Assembly (NCBI RefSeq): GCF_000282975.1
Contig: NZ_ALJC01000120.1
Coordinates: 1 to 64,000, forward strand
DNA from: Pseudomonas psychrophila HA-4
Lineage (GTDB): Bacteria; Pseudomonadota; Gammaproteobacteria; Pseudomonadales; Pseudomonadaceae
Length of the DNA: 64,000 nucleotides
Direction of reading: 5' to 3'
The translations under genes were made by a program, and so were the position numbers. Within the stretch, counting starts at the first letter, position 1. Every line of letters begins with the position of its first letter. Below the pieces are notes generated by a model. It had not been told where the DNA came from, ran no database searches, and saw only the letters and a list, made by a program, of their open reading frames with translations. Positions 28,233-36,808 of the stretch are shown piece by piece.

Positions 28233-29438
28233 ATGCTTTTGCCTTCTCCGTGGCGCGCCGACTTCCCGGCCATCGCCGCCTTGCAACGTCAGGACCAGAT
28301 CTATCTGGACAACGCTGCAACCACGCAAAAACCCCAAGCCCTGCTCGACGCACTGACGCATTACTACGCCAGTGGCGCCGCCAATGTGCACCGGGCCCAA
28401 CACTTGCCGGGCGCCCATGCGACCCAGGCGTTTGAAAACAGCCGCAATAAAGTCGCCCAATGGCTCAACGCGGCCGACTGTGGGCAGATTGTCTTTACCC
28501 ACGGTGCCACGTCGGCACTTAATCTTCTGGCTTATGGGCTGGAACACCACTTCAATCCGGGCGATGAGATTGTCATCAGCGCCCTGGAACACCACGCCAA
28601 CCTGCTGCCCTGGCAACAGCTTGCACAGCGTAAACACCTGACGCTGGTGGTGCTGCCGCTCGATGCCGCCGGGGTGATTGACCTCGACCAAGCCGCGCGC
28701 CTGATCACACCACGCACCCGCCTGCTGGCCGTCAGCCAGTTGTCCAACGTGCTCGGTGTCTGGCAGCCGCTGACTGAACTGCTAGCACTGGCTAAAGCGC
28801 ACAACGCGTTAACCGTGGTCGATGGCGCCCAAGGCGTGGTTCACGGCCGTCAGGACGTACGCGCACTGGGCTGCGACTTCTATGTCTTTTCCAGCCACAA
28901 ACTGTATGGCCCTGATGGTGTGGGCGTGCTGTTTGGGCGTCATGCGGCGCTAGCGCGTCTACAACACTGGCAGTTTGGCGGCGAGATGGTGCAAGACGCC
29001 GACTACCAGCACGCCACCTTTCGCCCGGCACCGCTGGGCTTTGAAGCGGGCACACCGCCGATTGCCAGCGTGATTGGCCTGGGCGCCACCCTCGCCTACT
29101 TGAGCAGCCTCGATCAGGCAGCTGTCGACGCCCACGAGGCCGCGTTGCACCGGCTTTTGGTTGACGGTTTGCAGCAACGCTCAGGCATTCGTCTACTCGG
29201 TTCGCCGCAGTTGGCATTGGTGAGTTTTGTGGTCGAAGGCGTGCATAACGCCGACCTTGCCCACTTGTTGACCGAGCAAGGCATCGCCGTGCGGGCCGGG
29301 CATCACTGCGCCATGCCACTGCTAAAAAGCCTAGGTTTGGCTGGGGCGATTCGCGTATCGCTGGCGTTGTACAACGACTCTGACGATGTGGAGCGCTTTT
29401 TCGATGCGCTCGACCAAGCACTGGAGTTGCTGCAATGA
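28233..29438 (+). CDS. csdA: Cysteine desulfurase, CsdA type
   Basis: A class II PLP cysteine desulfurase that takes sulfur from cysteine and passes it to CsdE. I start at 28233 (MLLPSPWRADFPAIAA), giving 401 residues; the frame stays open upstream but would overlap the end of dapD. The PLP-binding Lys223 is in SSHKLYGPDGVGVLFG, and the catalytic Cys359 is in RAGHHCAMPLL. It overlaps csdE by 4 bases (ATGA). SufS is the other possibility, but the adjacent csdE and tcdA fit CsdA. Confidence 0.94.
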   Translation: MLLPSPWRADFPAIAALQRQDQIYLDNAATTQKPQALLDALTHYYASGAANVHRAQHLPGAHATQAFENSRNKVAQWLNAADCGQIVFTHGATSALNLLAYGLEHHFNPGDEIVISALEHHANLLPWQQLAQRKHLTLVVLPLDAAGVIDLDQAARLITPRTRLLAVSQLSNVLGVWQPLTELLALAKAHNALTVVDGAQGVVHGRQDVRALGCDFYVFSSHKLYGPDGVGVLFGRHAALARLQHWQFGGEMVQDADYQHATFRPAPLGFEAGTPPIASVIGLGATLAYLSSLDQAAVDAHEAALHRLLVDGLQQRSGIRLLGSPQLALVSFVVEGVHNADLAHLLTEQGIAVRAGHHCAMPLLKSLGLAGAIRVSLALYNDSDDVERFFDALDQALELLQ

Positions 29439-29839
29439 CCCTGTCTGCTGACGCCCAAGCCGCCCTCGACAGCTTTGAACACTGCGCCAGTTGGGAACAG
29501 CGCGCACGCTTGCTGATGCAATGGGGCCAACGCCTGCCAGAACTGAGCGATGCCGATAAAACCGACGCCAATCGTGTACATGGCTGTGAAAGCCAGGTGT
29601 GGTTGGTGAGTGAATTAAAAGACGGGCATTGGCAATTTGCTGCCAGCAGCGATGCGCGCTTGATTCGCGGGCTGGTAGCGTTGCTGCTGGCGAGGGTCAA
29701 TGGTCTGTCCAGCGAGGCGCTGCACGCCGTGGATCTGCCTGACTGGTTCAACCAGCTTGGCCTGAGCCGCCAGCTGTCGCCGTCGCGCAGCAATGGCCTG
29801 AATGCGGTGTTGCAGCGGATGCGTGAGTTGTCTGCTTAA
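29435..29839 (+). CDS. csdE: Sulfur acceptor protein, SufE/CsdE family
   Basis: A 134-residue SufE-fold protein that accepts persulfide sulfur from the desulfurase. The acceptor Cys51 is in RVHGCESQVWLV, the conserved family motif. It is translationally coupled to csdA (ATGA overlap) and faces tcdA, matching the CsdA-CsdE-TcdA (CsdL) sulfur relay known from E. coli. Confidence 0.94.
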   Translation: MTLSADAQAALDSFEHCASWEQRARLLMQWGQRLPELSDADKTDANRVHGCESQVWLVSELKDGHWQFAASSDARLIRGLVALLLARVNGLSSEALHAVDLPDWFNQLGLSRQLSPSRSNGLNAVLQRMRELSA

Positions 29840-29873
29840 AAGCCTACGCTCAGATTTATGGAGCGCTAAAACT

Positions 29874-30013
29874 CGTAGCAGCTGCCGAGGCTGCGTCCGG
29901 CTGCACAGCAGTCGTAAAATCAGGCAGCGCGGTGTGTCAGTTAAATCTTGCGCTTAGCGCTTACGATCGCTTCGCAATCGGACGTAGCCTCGCAAGCTCG
30001 GCAACTGCTACGA
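29874..30013. repeat. REPIN copy 1 (paired inverted REP elements)
   Basis: Two REP-like ends in opposite orientation: TCGTAGCAGCTGCCGAGG at 29874-29891 and the inverted match ending GGCAACTGCTACGA at 30013. The interior has further conserved blocks, including TTACGATCGCTTCGCAATCGG at 29961-29981. The whole unit aligns with the reverse complement of 57104-57241. It lies between the convergent csdE and tcdA genes. Confidence 0.8.
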
Positions 30014-30040
30014 AATCGGCTTGCATCCCTCGCGCCGTTT

Positions 30041-30853
30041 TTAAGCCTGTGCCTTCACCTTCTCCGAAGGCCGCCTTACACCCGCCACGATCTTGTCCAC
30101 CGCCTTGGTGGCCGCAACCATGCCAAAGGTGGCGGTCACCATCATGACGGCGCCAAAACCTCCGGCGCAATCGAGCTTCACACCGTCCCCAACAAAACTC
30201 TTTTGTAAGCAAATGCTGCCATCCGGCTTGGGATAGCGCAGTTGCTCGGTCGAGAACACGCACGGCACGCTGTAATGACGGGTCACGGTGCGCGAAAAAC
30301 CATAATCACGGCGCAAGGTCGAACGCACTTTGGAGGCCAGCGGGTCATTAAAGGTGCGGTTCAAGTCGCAGACCTGAATCAGCGTCGGGTCTATCTGACC
30401 GCCCGCACCACCGGTCGTGATGATCTGGATCTTTCGTCGTTTGCACCAAGCAATCAGCGCCGCCTTGGCATTCACACTGTCGATGCAGTCAATCACGCAA
30501 TCAATGTTGGGGGTGATGTACTCAGCCATGGTTTCGCGGGTCACGAAATCAGCGACCTCGTGCACGATGCAGTCCGGATTGATCTGGCGCAGACGTTCAG
30601 CCATTACTTCGACCTTGTCCCGACCAATGGTCGAACTCAAGGCATGAAGCTGGCGGTTGCTGTTGCTGACGCAGACGTCATCTAGGTCAAACAGCGAGAT
30701 TTCTCCCACACCGCAGCGGGCGATCGCCTCTGCCGCCCATGACCCTACGCCGCCCACACCGACAATTGCCACGTGCGCCGCACGCAGTCGTTCCAGGCCT
30801 TCCAAGCCATATAACCGGGCTACACCGGCAAACCGTGGATCTTCTGTACTCAT
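30041..30853 (-). CDS. tcdA: tRNA threonylcarbamoyladenosine dehydratase
   Basis: TcdA (CsdL) uses ATP to cyclise t6A to ct6A at position 37 of ANN-decoding tRNAs. This E1/ThiF-family protein has the nucleotide-binding GVGGVGSWAAEAIARCGVG at about residues 32-50 and the FDLDDVCVSNSNRQ and VIDCIDSVNAKAAL segments. From the ATG at 30853 it has 270 residues; an ATG three codons upstream is an alternative. It converges on csdA-csdE, whose E. coli counterparts deliver sulfur to TcdA. tsaB, needed to make t6A first, is at 47745. Confidence 0.94.
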   Translation of the reverse strand: MSTEDPRFAGVARLYGLEGLERLRAAHVAIVGVGGVGSWAAEAIARCGVGEISLFDLDDVCVSNSNRQLHALSSTIGRDKVEVMAERLRQINPDCIVHEVADFVTRETMAEYITPNIDCVIDCIDSVNAKAALIAWCKRRKIQIITTGGAGGQIDPTLIQVCDLNRTFNDPLASKVRSTLRRDYGFSRTVTRHYSVPCVFSTEQLRYPKPDGSICLQKSFVGDGVKLDCAGGFGAVMMVTATFGMVAATKAVDKIVAGVRRPSEKVKAQA

Positions 30854-31129
30854 TGCCAACACCCCAAAAACCGGCGCGCATTATAGAGGGCAGACGTGTC
30901 GTTTAGTATCTTTCGTAAGTTCTATGCAACCAAGCCTGCTTTAATGACTCTCAAAGCAACAAGACAAGAACCACAAGAATTAATGAAATAGCCTAAGTCG
31001 ACTGCAGCAACCTAAGCCTGACCGGATTCCGTGCGCTGTACGGTTGGTCAGAGAGAAGTGTAGGATGCGCGCCGCTGTTGTACCTGCCGACCGATCCTCG
31101 TTCCACTCCCTTTGGAACCCGAAATAGTT

Positions 31130-33721
31130 ATGTCATCGCGTAAATTTGGACTCAACCTAGTGGTGGTGCTGGCCATCGCTGCCTTATTCACTGGCTTCTG
31201 GGCGCTGATTAACCGCCCGGTTACTGCGCCTAACTGGCCAGATCAAATATCTGGCTTTTCGTATTCGCCGTTTCAGCAAGGCCAATACCCGCAGAAAGAC
31301 CAGTACCCAACCGACGATGAAATGCGTCGCGACCTGGAAATATTGAGCAAGCTGACCGACAACATTCGGACCTACTCGGTCGACGGCACCTTGGGCAATA
31401 TTCCCAAACTGGCGGAAGAGTTCGGTCTACGGGTCACGCTTGGGATCTGGATCAGCCCCGATCAAGCGCGCAATGAGCGCGAAATCCAAAAGGCCATCGA
31501 ACTGGCCAATCATTCGCGCAGCGTCGTGCGCGTTGTGGTGGGCAACGAAGCCCTGTTCCGCGATGAGATCACGCCCGAAGAACTGATCGTGTTGCTGGAC
31601 CGTGTTCGCGCAGCCGTCAAAGTGCCAGTAACGACGTCCGAGCAATGGCACATTTGGGAAAAATACCCGCAACTGGCCAAACACGTAGACCTGATTGCCG
31701 CGCACATTCTGCCGTATTGGGAATTTATCCCGATGGACAAGGCCGGCCAGTTCGTTCTGGAGCGCGCCCGCGACCTGAAAAAGATGTTCCCGAAAAAGCC
31801 ACTACTGCTCTCCGAAGTGGGCTGGCCAAGTAATGGCCGCATGCGCGGTGGCGCAGACGCGACGCCCGCCGACCAGGCAATTTACCTGCGCACACTGGTG
31901 AACACGCTAAACCGTCGCGGCTACAACTACTTCGTGATCGAAGCCTTCGACCAGCCGTGGAAAGCCAGCGATGAAGGTTCTGTGGGCGCCTACTGGGGCG
32001 TCTATAACGCGGCCCGCCAGCAGAAATTCAACTTTGAAGGCCCGGTTGTGGCCATTCCACAGTGGCGCGTGCTGGCCATTGGTTCGGTGGTGATGGGCTT
32101 ACTGTCCCTGGCCTTGCTGTTGATCGACGGCTCGGCTTTGCGCCAGCGGGGTCGCACGTTCCTGACGTTTACCGCGTTCCTGTGTGGCTCGGCCCTCGTG
32201 TGGATCGGCTACGACTACAGTCAGCAATACAGCACCTGGTTCAGCCTGACCGTGGGTTTCCTGCTTGGGCTAGGCGCACTCGGGGTGTTTATTGTGTTGC
32301 TCACCGAGGCCCATGAACTGGCCGAGGCGGTATGGACGCACAAACGCCGACGGGAGTTTTTACCGATCGAAAGCGATGATGCCTACCGACCTAAAGTCTC
32401 GATCCATGTGCCGTGCTACAACGAGCCACCGGAGATGGTCAAACAGACCCTCGATGCGCTGGCCAACCTCGACTACCCGGATTTCGAAGTGTTGCTGATC
32501 GACAACAACACCAAAGACCCGGCCGTCTGGGAGCCGGTGCGTGACTACTGCGCCACCTTGGGCCCGCGTTTCAAATTCTTCCACGTCGCGCCCTTGGCCG
32601 GTTTCAAGGGCGGCGCGCTGAACTACCTCATCCCGCACACCGCGCCAGATGCCGAAGTGATCGCCGTAATCGACTCCGATTACTGCGTTGATCGCAACTG
32701 GCTCAAGCACATGGTCCCGCACTTTATCGACCCGAAAATCGCCATCGTGCAGTCCCCACAGGATTACCGCGACCACAGCGAAAGCACCTTTAAAAAGCTC
32801 TGCTACTCGGAATACAAAGGGTTCTTTCACATCGGCATGGTCACCCGCAATGACCGTGACGCGATCATTCAGCACGGCACCATGACCATGACCCGCCGTT
32901 CGGTACTCGAAGAACTGGGTTGGGCCGACTGGTGTATCTGTGAAGACGCTGAGTTGGGCCTGCGCGTGTTCGAAAAAGGTTATTCGGCAGCCTATTCCCA
33001 CAACAGCTATGGCAAAGGCCTGATGCCCGATACCTTTATCGACTTCAAGAAACAGCGATTCCGCTGGGCCTACGGGGCGATTCAAATCATCAAGCGTCAC
33101 ACCTCCAGCCTACTGCTGGGTAAAGACACGGAACTGACCCGTGGCCAGCGTTATCACTTCCTCGCGGGCTGGTTACCGTGGGTGGCTGACGGCATGAACA
33201 TCTTCTTCACCGTGGGCGCCCTGTTGTGGTCGGCGGCGATGATTATTGTGCCGACGCGGGTCGACCCGCCGTTACTGATCTTCGCTATCCCACCGTTGGC
33301 ACTGTTTGTGTTCAAGGTCGGCAAGATCATCTTCCTCTACCGTCGAACCGTGGGGGTTAACCTCAAGGACGCGTTTGCCGCTGCCCTAGCGGGTCTGGCG
33401 TTGTCGCACACCATTGCCAAAGCGGTGCTGTACGGGTTTTTCACCACCAGCATTCCGTTCTTCCGCACCCCTAAAAACGCCGACAACCATGGCTTTTGGG
33501 TCGCCATCTCGGAAGCCCGTGAAGAAGTGTTCATCATGCTGCTGCTCTGGGGCGCAGCACTCGGGATCTTCGTCGTGCACGGCTTGCCAAGCAACGACAT
33601 GCGTTTCTGGGTGGTGATGCTGCTGGTGCAATCGCTGCCGTACTTGGCAGCCCTGGTCATGGCCTTTACCTCTTCACTGCCAAAACCTGCGCAGGTACTT
33701 GAGCAACAACCGACGGCATAA
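31130..33721 (+). CDS. ndvB: NdvB-like beta-glucan synthase, GH17-GT2 fusion membrane protein
   Basis: An 863-residue inner membrane protein with two enzyme domains. After one membrane segment (residues 9-27), a periplasmic GH17-like domain at about 35-305 has the acid/base Glu140 in VVVGNEAL and the nucleophile Glu229 in LLLSEVGWPS. Membrane segments at 313-395 follow, then a cytoplasmic GT2 domain (420-660) with DSD at 515-517, ED at 605-606 and QRFRW at 642-646, then more membrane segments. P. aeruginosa NdvB, the likely ortholog, makes cyclic beta-1,3-glucans linked to biofilm antibiotic tolerance. The start at 31130 (MSSRKFGLNL) avoids six extra residues. It is monocistronic, about 100 bases before dapE. 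Confidence 0.9.
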   Translation: MSSRKFGLNLVVVLAIAALFTGFWALINRPVTAPNWPDQISGFSYSPFQQGQYPQKDQYPTDDEMRRDLEILSKLTDNIRTYSVDGTLGNIPKLAEEFGLRVTLGIWISPDQARNEREIQKAIELANHSRSVVRVVVGNEALFRDEITPEELIVLLDRVRAAVKVPVTTSEQWHIWEKYPQLAKHVDLIAAHILPYWEFIPMDKAGQFVLERARDLKKMFPKKPLLLSEVGWPSNGRMRGGADATPADQAIYLRTLVNTLNRRGYNYFVIEAFDQPWKASDEGSVGAYWGVYNAARQQKFNFEGPVVAIPQWRVLAIGSVVMGLLSLALLLIDGSALRQRGRTFLTFTAFLCGSALVWIGYDYSQQYSTWFSLTVGFLLGLGALGVFIVLLTEAHELAEAVWTHKRRREFLPIESDDAYRPKVSIHVPCYNEPPEMVKQTLDALANLDYPDFEVLLIDNNTKDPAVWEPVRDYCATLGPRFKFFHVAPLAGFKGGALNYLIPHTAPDAEVIAVIDSDYCVDRNWLKHMVPHFIDPKIAIVQSPQDYRDHSESTFKKLCYSEYKGFFHIGMVTRNDRDAIIQHGTMTMTRRSVLEELGWADWCICEDAELGLRVFEKGYSAAYSHNSYGKGLMPDTFIDFKKQRFRWAYGAIQIIKRHTSSLLLGKDTELTRGQRYHFLAGWLPWVADGMNIFFTVGALLWSAAMIIVPTRVDPPLLIFAIPPLALFVFKVGKIIFLYRRTVGVNLKDAFAAALAGLALSHTIAKAVLYGFFTTSIPFFRTPKNADNHGFWVAISEAREEVFIMLLLWGAALGIFVVHGLPSNDMRFWVVMLLVQSLPYLAALVMAFTSSLPKPAQVLEQQPTA

Positions 33722-33821
33722 ATTGACAGCAACGACTAAACGGCGGCCTCTGGTCGCCGTTTTGCTTTAAGATAACCGCCCTTTTGTGCCGCGCCACCTG
33801 TCCCGCTTCGGAGTCTCTACC

Positions 33822-34973
33822 ATGACGGCCCACGCCGACCTCTCGCCGACCCTGCAACTTGCCTGCGATCTGATCCGTCGCCCTTCCGTGACGCCGATCG
33901 ACGCTGACTGCCAGAAGCTGATGATGCAGCGCCTGGGCGATGCTGGCTTCAAGCTGGAACCCATGCGCATCGAAGACGTCGACAATTTTTGGGCCACCCA
34001 CGGCAAACACGAAGGCCCGGTGCTGTGCTTCGCTGGCCACACCGATGTGGTGCCGACCGGCCCGGTGCAAGCGTGGCAAAACGACCCATTTGATGCACTG
34101 ATCGACGAACACGGCATGCTCTGCGGACGTGGCGCTGCAGATATGAAAGGCAGCCTCGCGGCCATGCTGGTTGCCGCTGAGCGTTTCGTCGCCGACTACC
34201 CGGACCACAAGGGTTCGGTCGCGTTTCTAATCACCAGCGATGAAGAAGGCCCGGCCCATCACGGCACCAAAGCCGTGGTTGAGCGCTTCGCAGCGCGTAA
34301 TGAGCGTCTGGACTGGTGCATCGTTGGCGAGCCGTCGAGCACTTCGCTGGTCGGTGACGTGGTCAAAAATGGCCGTCGCGGCTCGCTGGGCGCCAAGCTC
34401 ACCGTACGCGGCGTTCAAGGCCACGTGGCCTACCCGCACCTGGCCAAGAACCCGATCCACCTTGCAGCCCCGGCGCTGACTGAGTTGGCGGCTGAACATT
34501 GGGACAACGGCAATGCCTTTTTCCCACCGACCAGTTTCCAGATCTCCAACCTCAACTCCGGCACTGGCGCGACCAACGTCATCCCTGGCGACTTGGTCGC
34601 GGTATTCAACTTCCGCTTCTCGACCGAGTCCACCGTTGAAGGGCTGCAGAAACGTGTTGCCGATATTCTCGACAAGCATGGCTTGGACTGGCACATCGAG
34701 TGGGCGCTGTCTGGCCTGCCCTTCCTGACCGAGCCGGGTGCGCTGCTGGACGCCGTGTCGTCGAGCATCAAGCACGTGACAGGCCGCGAAACCAAAGCAT
34801 CCACCAGCGGCGGCACCTCGGATGGACGCTTTATCGCCACTCTGGGTACGCAAGTGGTTGAGTTGGGCCCGGTCAACGCGACCATTCACCAAGTCAACGA
34901 GCGCGTGCTGGCCAGCGATCTCGACGTGCTGACCGAGATCTACTACCAAACCCTGATCAAGTTGCTCGCCTGA
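33822..34973 (+). CDS. dapE: Succinyl-diaminopimelate desuccinylase
   Basis: DapE removes succinate from N-succinyl-L,L-DAP with a two-zinc centre (M20 family). From the ATG at 33822 it is 383 residues. The metal site is in LCFAGHTDVVPTG, GRGAADMKGSLAAM (bridging Asp) and SDEEGPAHHGTK (catalytic and ligand Glu), and the last His is in NATIHQVNERV. A start 12 codons upstream is open but has no family support. The stop overlaps the rlmA start (TGATG). Confidence 0.97.
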   Translation: MTAHADLSPTLQLACDLIRRPSVTPIDADCQKLMMQRLGDAGFKLEPMRIEDVDNFWATHGKHEGPVLCFAGHTDVVPTGPVQAWQNDPFDALIDEHGMLCGRGAADMKGSLAAMLVAAERFVADYPDHKGSVAFLITSDEEGPAHHGTKAVVERFAARNERLDWCIVGEPSSTSLVGDVVKNGRRGSLGAKLTVRGVQGHVAYPHLAKNPIHLAAPALTELAAEHWDNGNAFFPPTSFQISNLNSGTGATNVIPGDLVAVFNFRFSTESTVEGLQKRVADILDKHGLDWHIEWALSGLPFLTEPGALLDAVSSSIKHVTGRETKASTSGGTSDGRFIATLGTQVVELGPVNATIHQVNERVLASDLDVLTEIYYQTLIKLLA

Positions 34974-35782
34974 TGCTTGCTTGCCCTATTTGCTCTGAAC
35001 CGCTCACAGCGGCCGATAACGGCGTGGTCTGCCCGGCAGGCCATCGCTTTGACCGTGCGCGCCAAGGCTACCTGAACCTGTTGCCGGTGCAGCACAAAAA
35101 CAGCCGTGACCCGGGTGACAACCAAGCCATGGTTGAAGCCCGCCGCGACTTTCTCAACGCCGGCCATTACGCGCCAGTGGCCAAGCGCCTGGCAGAGCTG
35201 GCCGCCGAGCGCGCCCCGCAACGTTGGCTCGACATCGGCTGTGGCGAGGGTTACTACACCGCGCAAATCGCCAAAGCTTTGCCAGATGCCGACGGCTACG
35301 CACTGGACATCTCCCGCGAGGCAGTGAAGCGCGCCTGCAAGCGCAACCCGAACCTGACATGGTTAATCGCCAGCATGGCCCGCGTGCCATTGGCCGATGC
35401 CAGTTGCCAGTTTTTGGCCAGCGTGTTCAGCCCGCTGGACTGGCTCGAAGCCAAGCGCCTGCTCAGCCCTGGCGGCGGCCTTATGCGTGTCGGCCCAACA
35501 CGGGGCCACTTGATGGAATTGCGCGAACGCCTCTACGACGAAGTGCGCGATTACGCAGATGACAAACACTTGGCGCTGGTGCCCGAAGGCATGCAGTTGC
35601 AACACAGCGAAACACTGGAGTTCACCCTCAGCTTGAGCGCGCCACAAGACCGCGCCAACCTGCTGGCAATGACCCCACACGGCTGGCGTGCTAGCGCCGA
35701 ACGTCGGGCTCAAGTCATCGAACATCCAGAGCCGTTAATCGTGACAGTCTCCATGCGCTACGACTACTTCGTGCTTCAATAA
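34973..35782 (+). CDS. rlmA: 23S rRNA (guanine745-N1)-methyltransferase
   Basis: RlmA (RrmA) methylates G745 in helix 35 of 23S rRNA. The 269-residue protein has the N-terminal zinc site CPIC...CPAGH (residues 4-7 and about 20-24), the GYLNLLPVQ segment and a class I SAM domain with WLDIGCGEGYYT at about residues 84-95. The ATG shares its A with the dapE stop, so the two genes are translationally coupled, as in P. aeruginosa. Confidence 0.95.
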   Translation: MLACPICSEPLTAADNGVVCPAGHRFDRARQGYLNLLPVQHKNSRDPGDNQAMVEARRDFLNAGHYAPVAKRLAELAAERAPQRWLDIGCGEGYYTAQIAKALPDADGYALDISREAVKRACKRNPNLTWLIASMARVPLADASCQFLASVFSPLDWLEAKRLLSPGGGLMRVGPTRGHLMELRERLYDEVRDYADDKHLALVPEGMQLQHSETLEFTLSLSAPQDRANLLAMTPHGWRASAERRAQVIEHPEPLIVTVSMRYDYFVLQ

Positions 35783-35861
35783 CCCCTTTACGGCCTGCGG
35801 CACGCGCGGCAGGCCCGACTAATCCGCGAATGGATTTTTCAGACACGCAGTGAGGACATCC

Positions 35862-36239
35862 ATGCGCCAACCCGATATCGAGATTTACCTAAAAGAATCT
35901 GTCACCTACAAAGACGTCGCCGATTGGCTGTCCACCGTGTTGGGCACGTGCTCGGAATGGACGCAAAAAGGCCAGGTATGGAAATGCACCGTGGGCAAAG
36001 TCCCGGTGACCTGGATGCCAAAAGCCGTGGGCAAATGGAACAGCCTGTACCTAGAAAGCGACCAAACGCCGTGGGACGACGACATCGCCTGCGCCCGCGA
36101 TGCCTTTAAGGCATTGAACGTAGAAGTACGCTGCGCGCCGGGCACGTGGGTCGAAGAAGAAGGCGAAGAAACCGCTGACAACTGGATCCGTATCAGCGCA
36201 GACGGTGAAGAAGAAATCACCTGGCGAACCGGCTCCTGA
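35862..36239 (+). CDS. Small conserved hypothetical protein
   Basis: I do not recognise a named family. The 125-residue product has no signal peptide or membrane segment, is rich in acidic residues (a run of Glu near residues 100-106) and has many Trp residues (SEWTQKGQVWKC, WMPKAVGKWN, TPWDDD). The start at 35862 has GTGAGGAC about 7 bases upstream; another ATG 4 codons earlier is possible. It follows rlmA by 79 bases. The same position between rlmA and a cold-shock gene is occupied by a hypothetical gene in P. aeruginosa (from memory, near PA1160). Confidence 0.8.
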   Translation: MRQPDIEIYLKESVTYKDVADWLSTVLGTCSEWTQKGQVWKCTVGKVPVTWMPKAVGKWNSLYLESDQTPWDDDIACARDAFKALNVEVRCAPGTWVEEEGEETADNWIRISADGEEEITWRTGS

Positions 36240-36250
36240 CTCAGGAACCT

Positions 36251-36348
36251 TGTAACCACTGCCGCAGGCTGCGATGGGTTGCGCAACGACCCCGCTCTTG
36301 ATAAGCGAAGGCCCTTCGGCCCTTATCGCAGTCTTCGGCAGCGGCTAC
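36251..36348. repeat. REP-like inverted pair between a hypothetical gene and csp
   Basis: GTAACCACTGCCGCAGGCTG (from 36251) is opposed by a copy ending CTTCGGCAGCGGCTAC (36333-36348), imperfectly matched. Between them is a second hairpin around GAAGGCCCTTCGGCCC. It lies between convergent genes (35862 plus, 36360 minus) and may act as a bidirectional terminator. Confidence 0.6.
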
Positions 36349-36359
36349 AGGTTGTGCCG

Positions 36360-36569
36360 TTACAGACCTACCACATCTTCAGCCTGAAACCCTTTATCAC
36401 CCGTCACGCGGGTGTATTCGACCTGCTGGCCTTCAGCCAGAGAACGATGGCCTTCACCGCGAATAGCGCGGTAATGCACGAATACGTCGCCCCCGTTTTC
36501 ACACTGAATAAAACCGTAGCCTTTGGCGTCGTTGAACCATTTCACATTGCCTGTCAAACGTGTGGTCAT
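36360..36569 (-). CDS. Cold-shock-domain protein
   Basis: A 69-residue OB-fold nucleic acid chaperone of the CspA family. RNP1 is seen as KGYGFIQ and RNP2 as VFVHYRAI, with the usual GNVKWFND start of strand 1. I start at 36569 (MTTRLTGNVKWF), which has GGAAGG at good spacing; a longer frame to 36605 reads through this ribosome binding site and is rejected. It resembles CapB/CspD-like proteins of Pseudomonas. It is divergent from plsB over about 240 bases, which could include a long csp 5' UTR. Confidence 0.93.
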   Translation of the reverse strand: MTTRLTGNVKWFNDAKGYGFIQCENGGDVFVHYRAIRGEGHRSLAEGQQVEYTRVTGDKGFQAEDVVGL

Positions 36570-36808
36570 AGATCCTTCCCCCTTTTTATTTTTGAATGGG
36601 CTCATTGGTTAGCCCGCTAAGAACTGTCGCTCGAACTTAACTCTCTAAGACTCGGTCTTACGCAGCATGGCGAAAGAGCCCCGAGTATAAGTCAGCGCGA
36701 AGAACACTCAATCAATATTAGTTCGCTGCTTTTTTGCCGATTTTCCAGAGATACGGCACACTATCCGGCCGAGTAAACACTCGTTTTATCCACTAACGCA
36801 GAAGCCGT

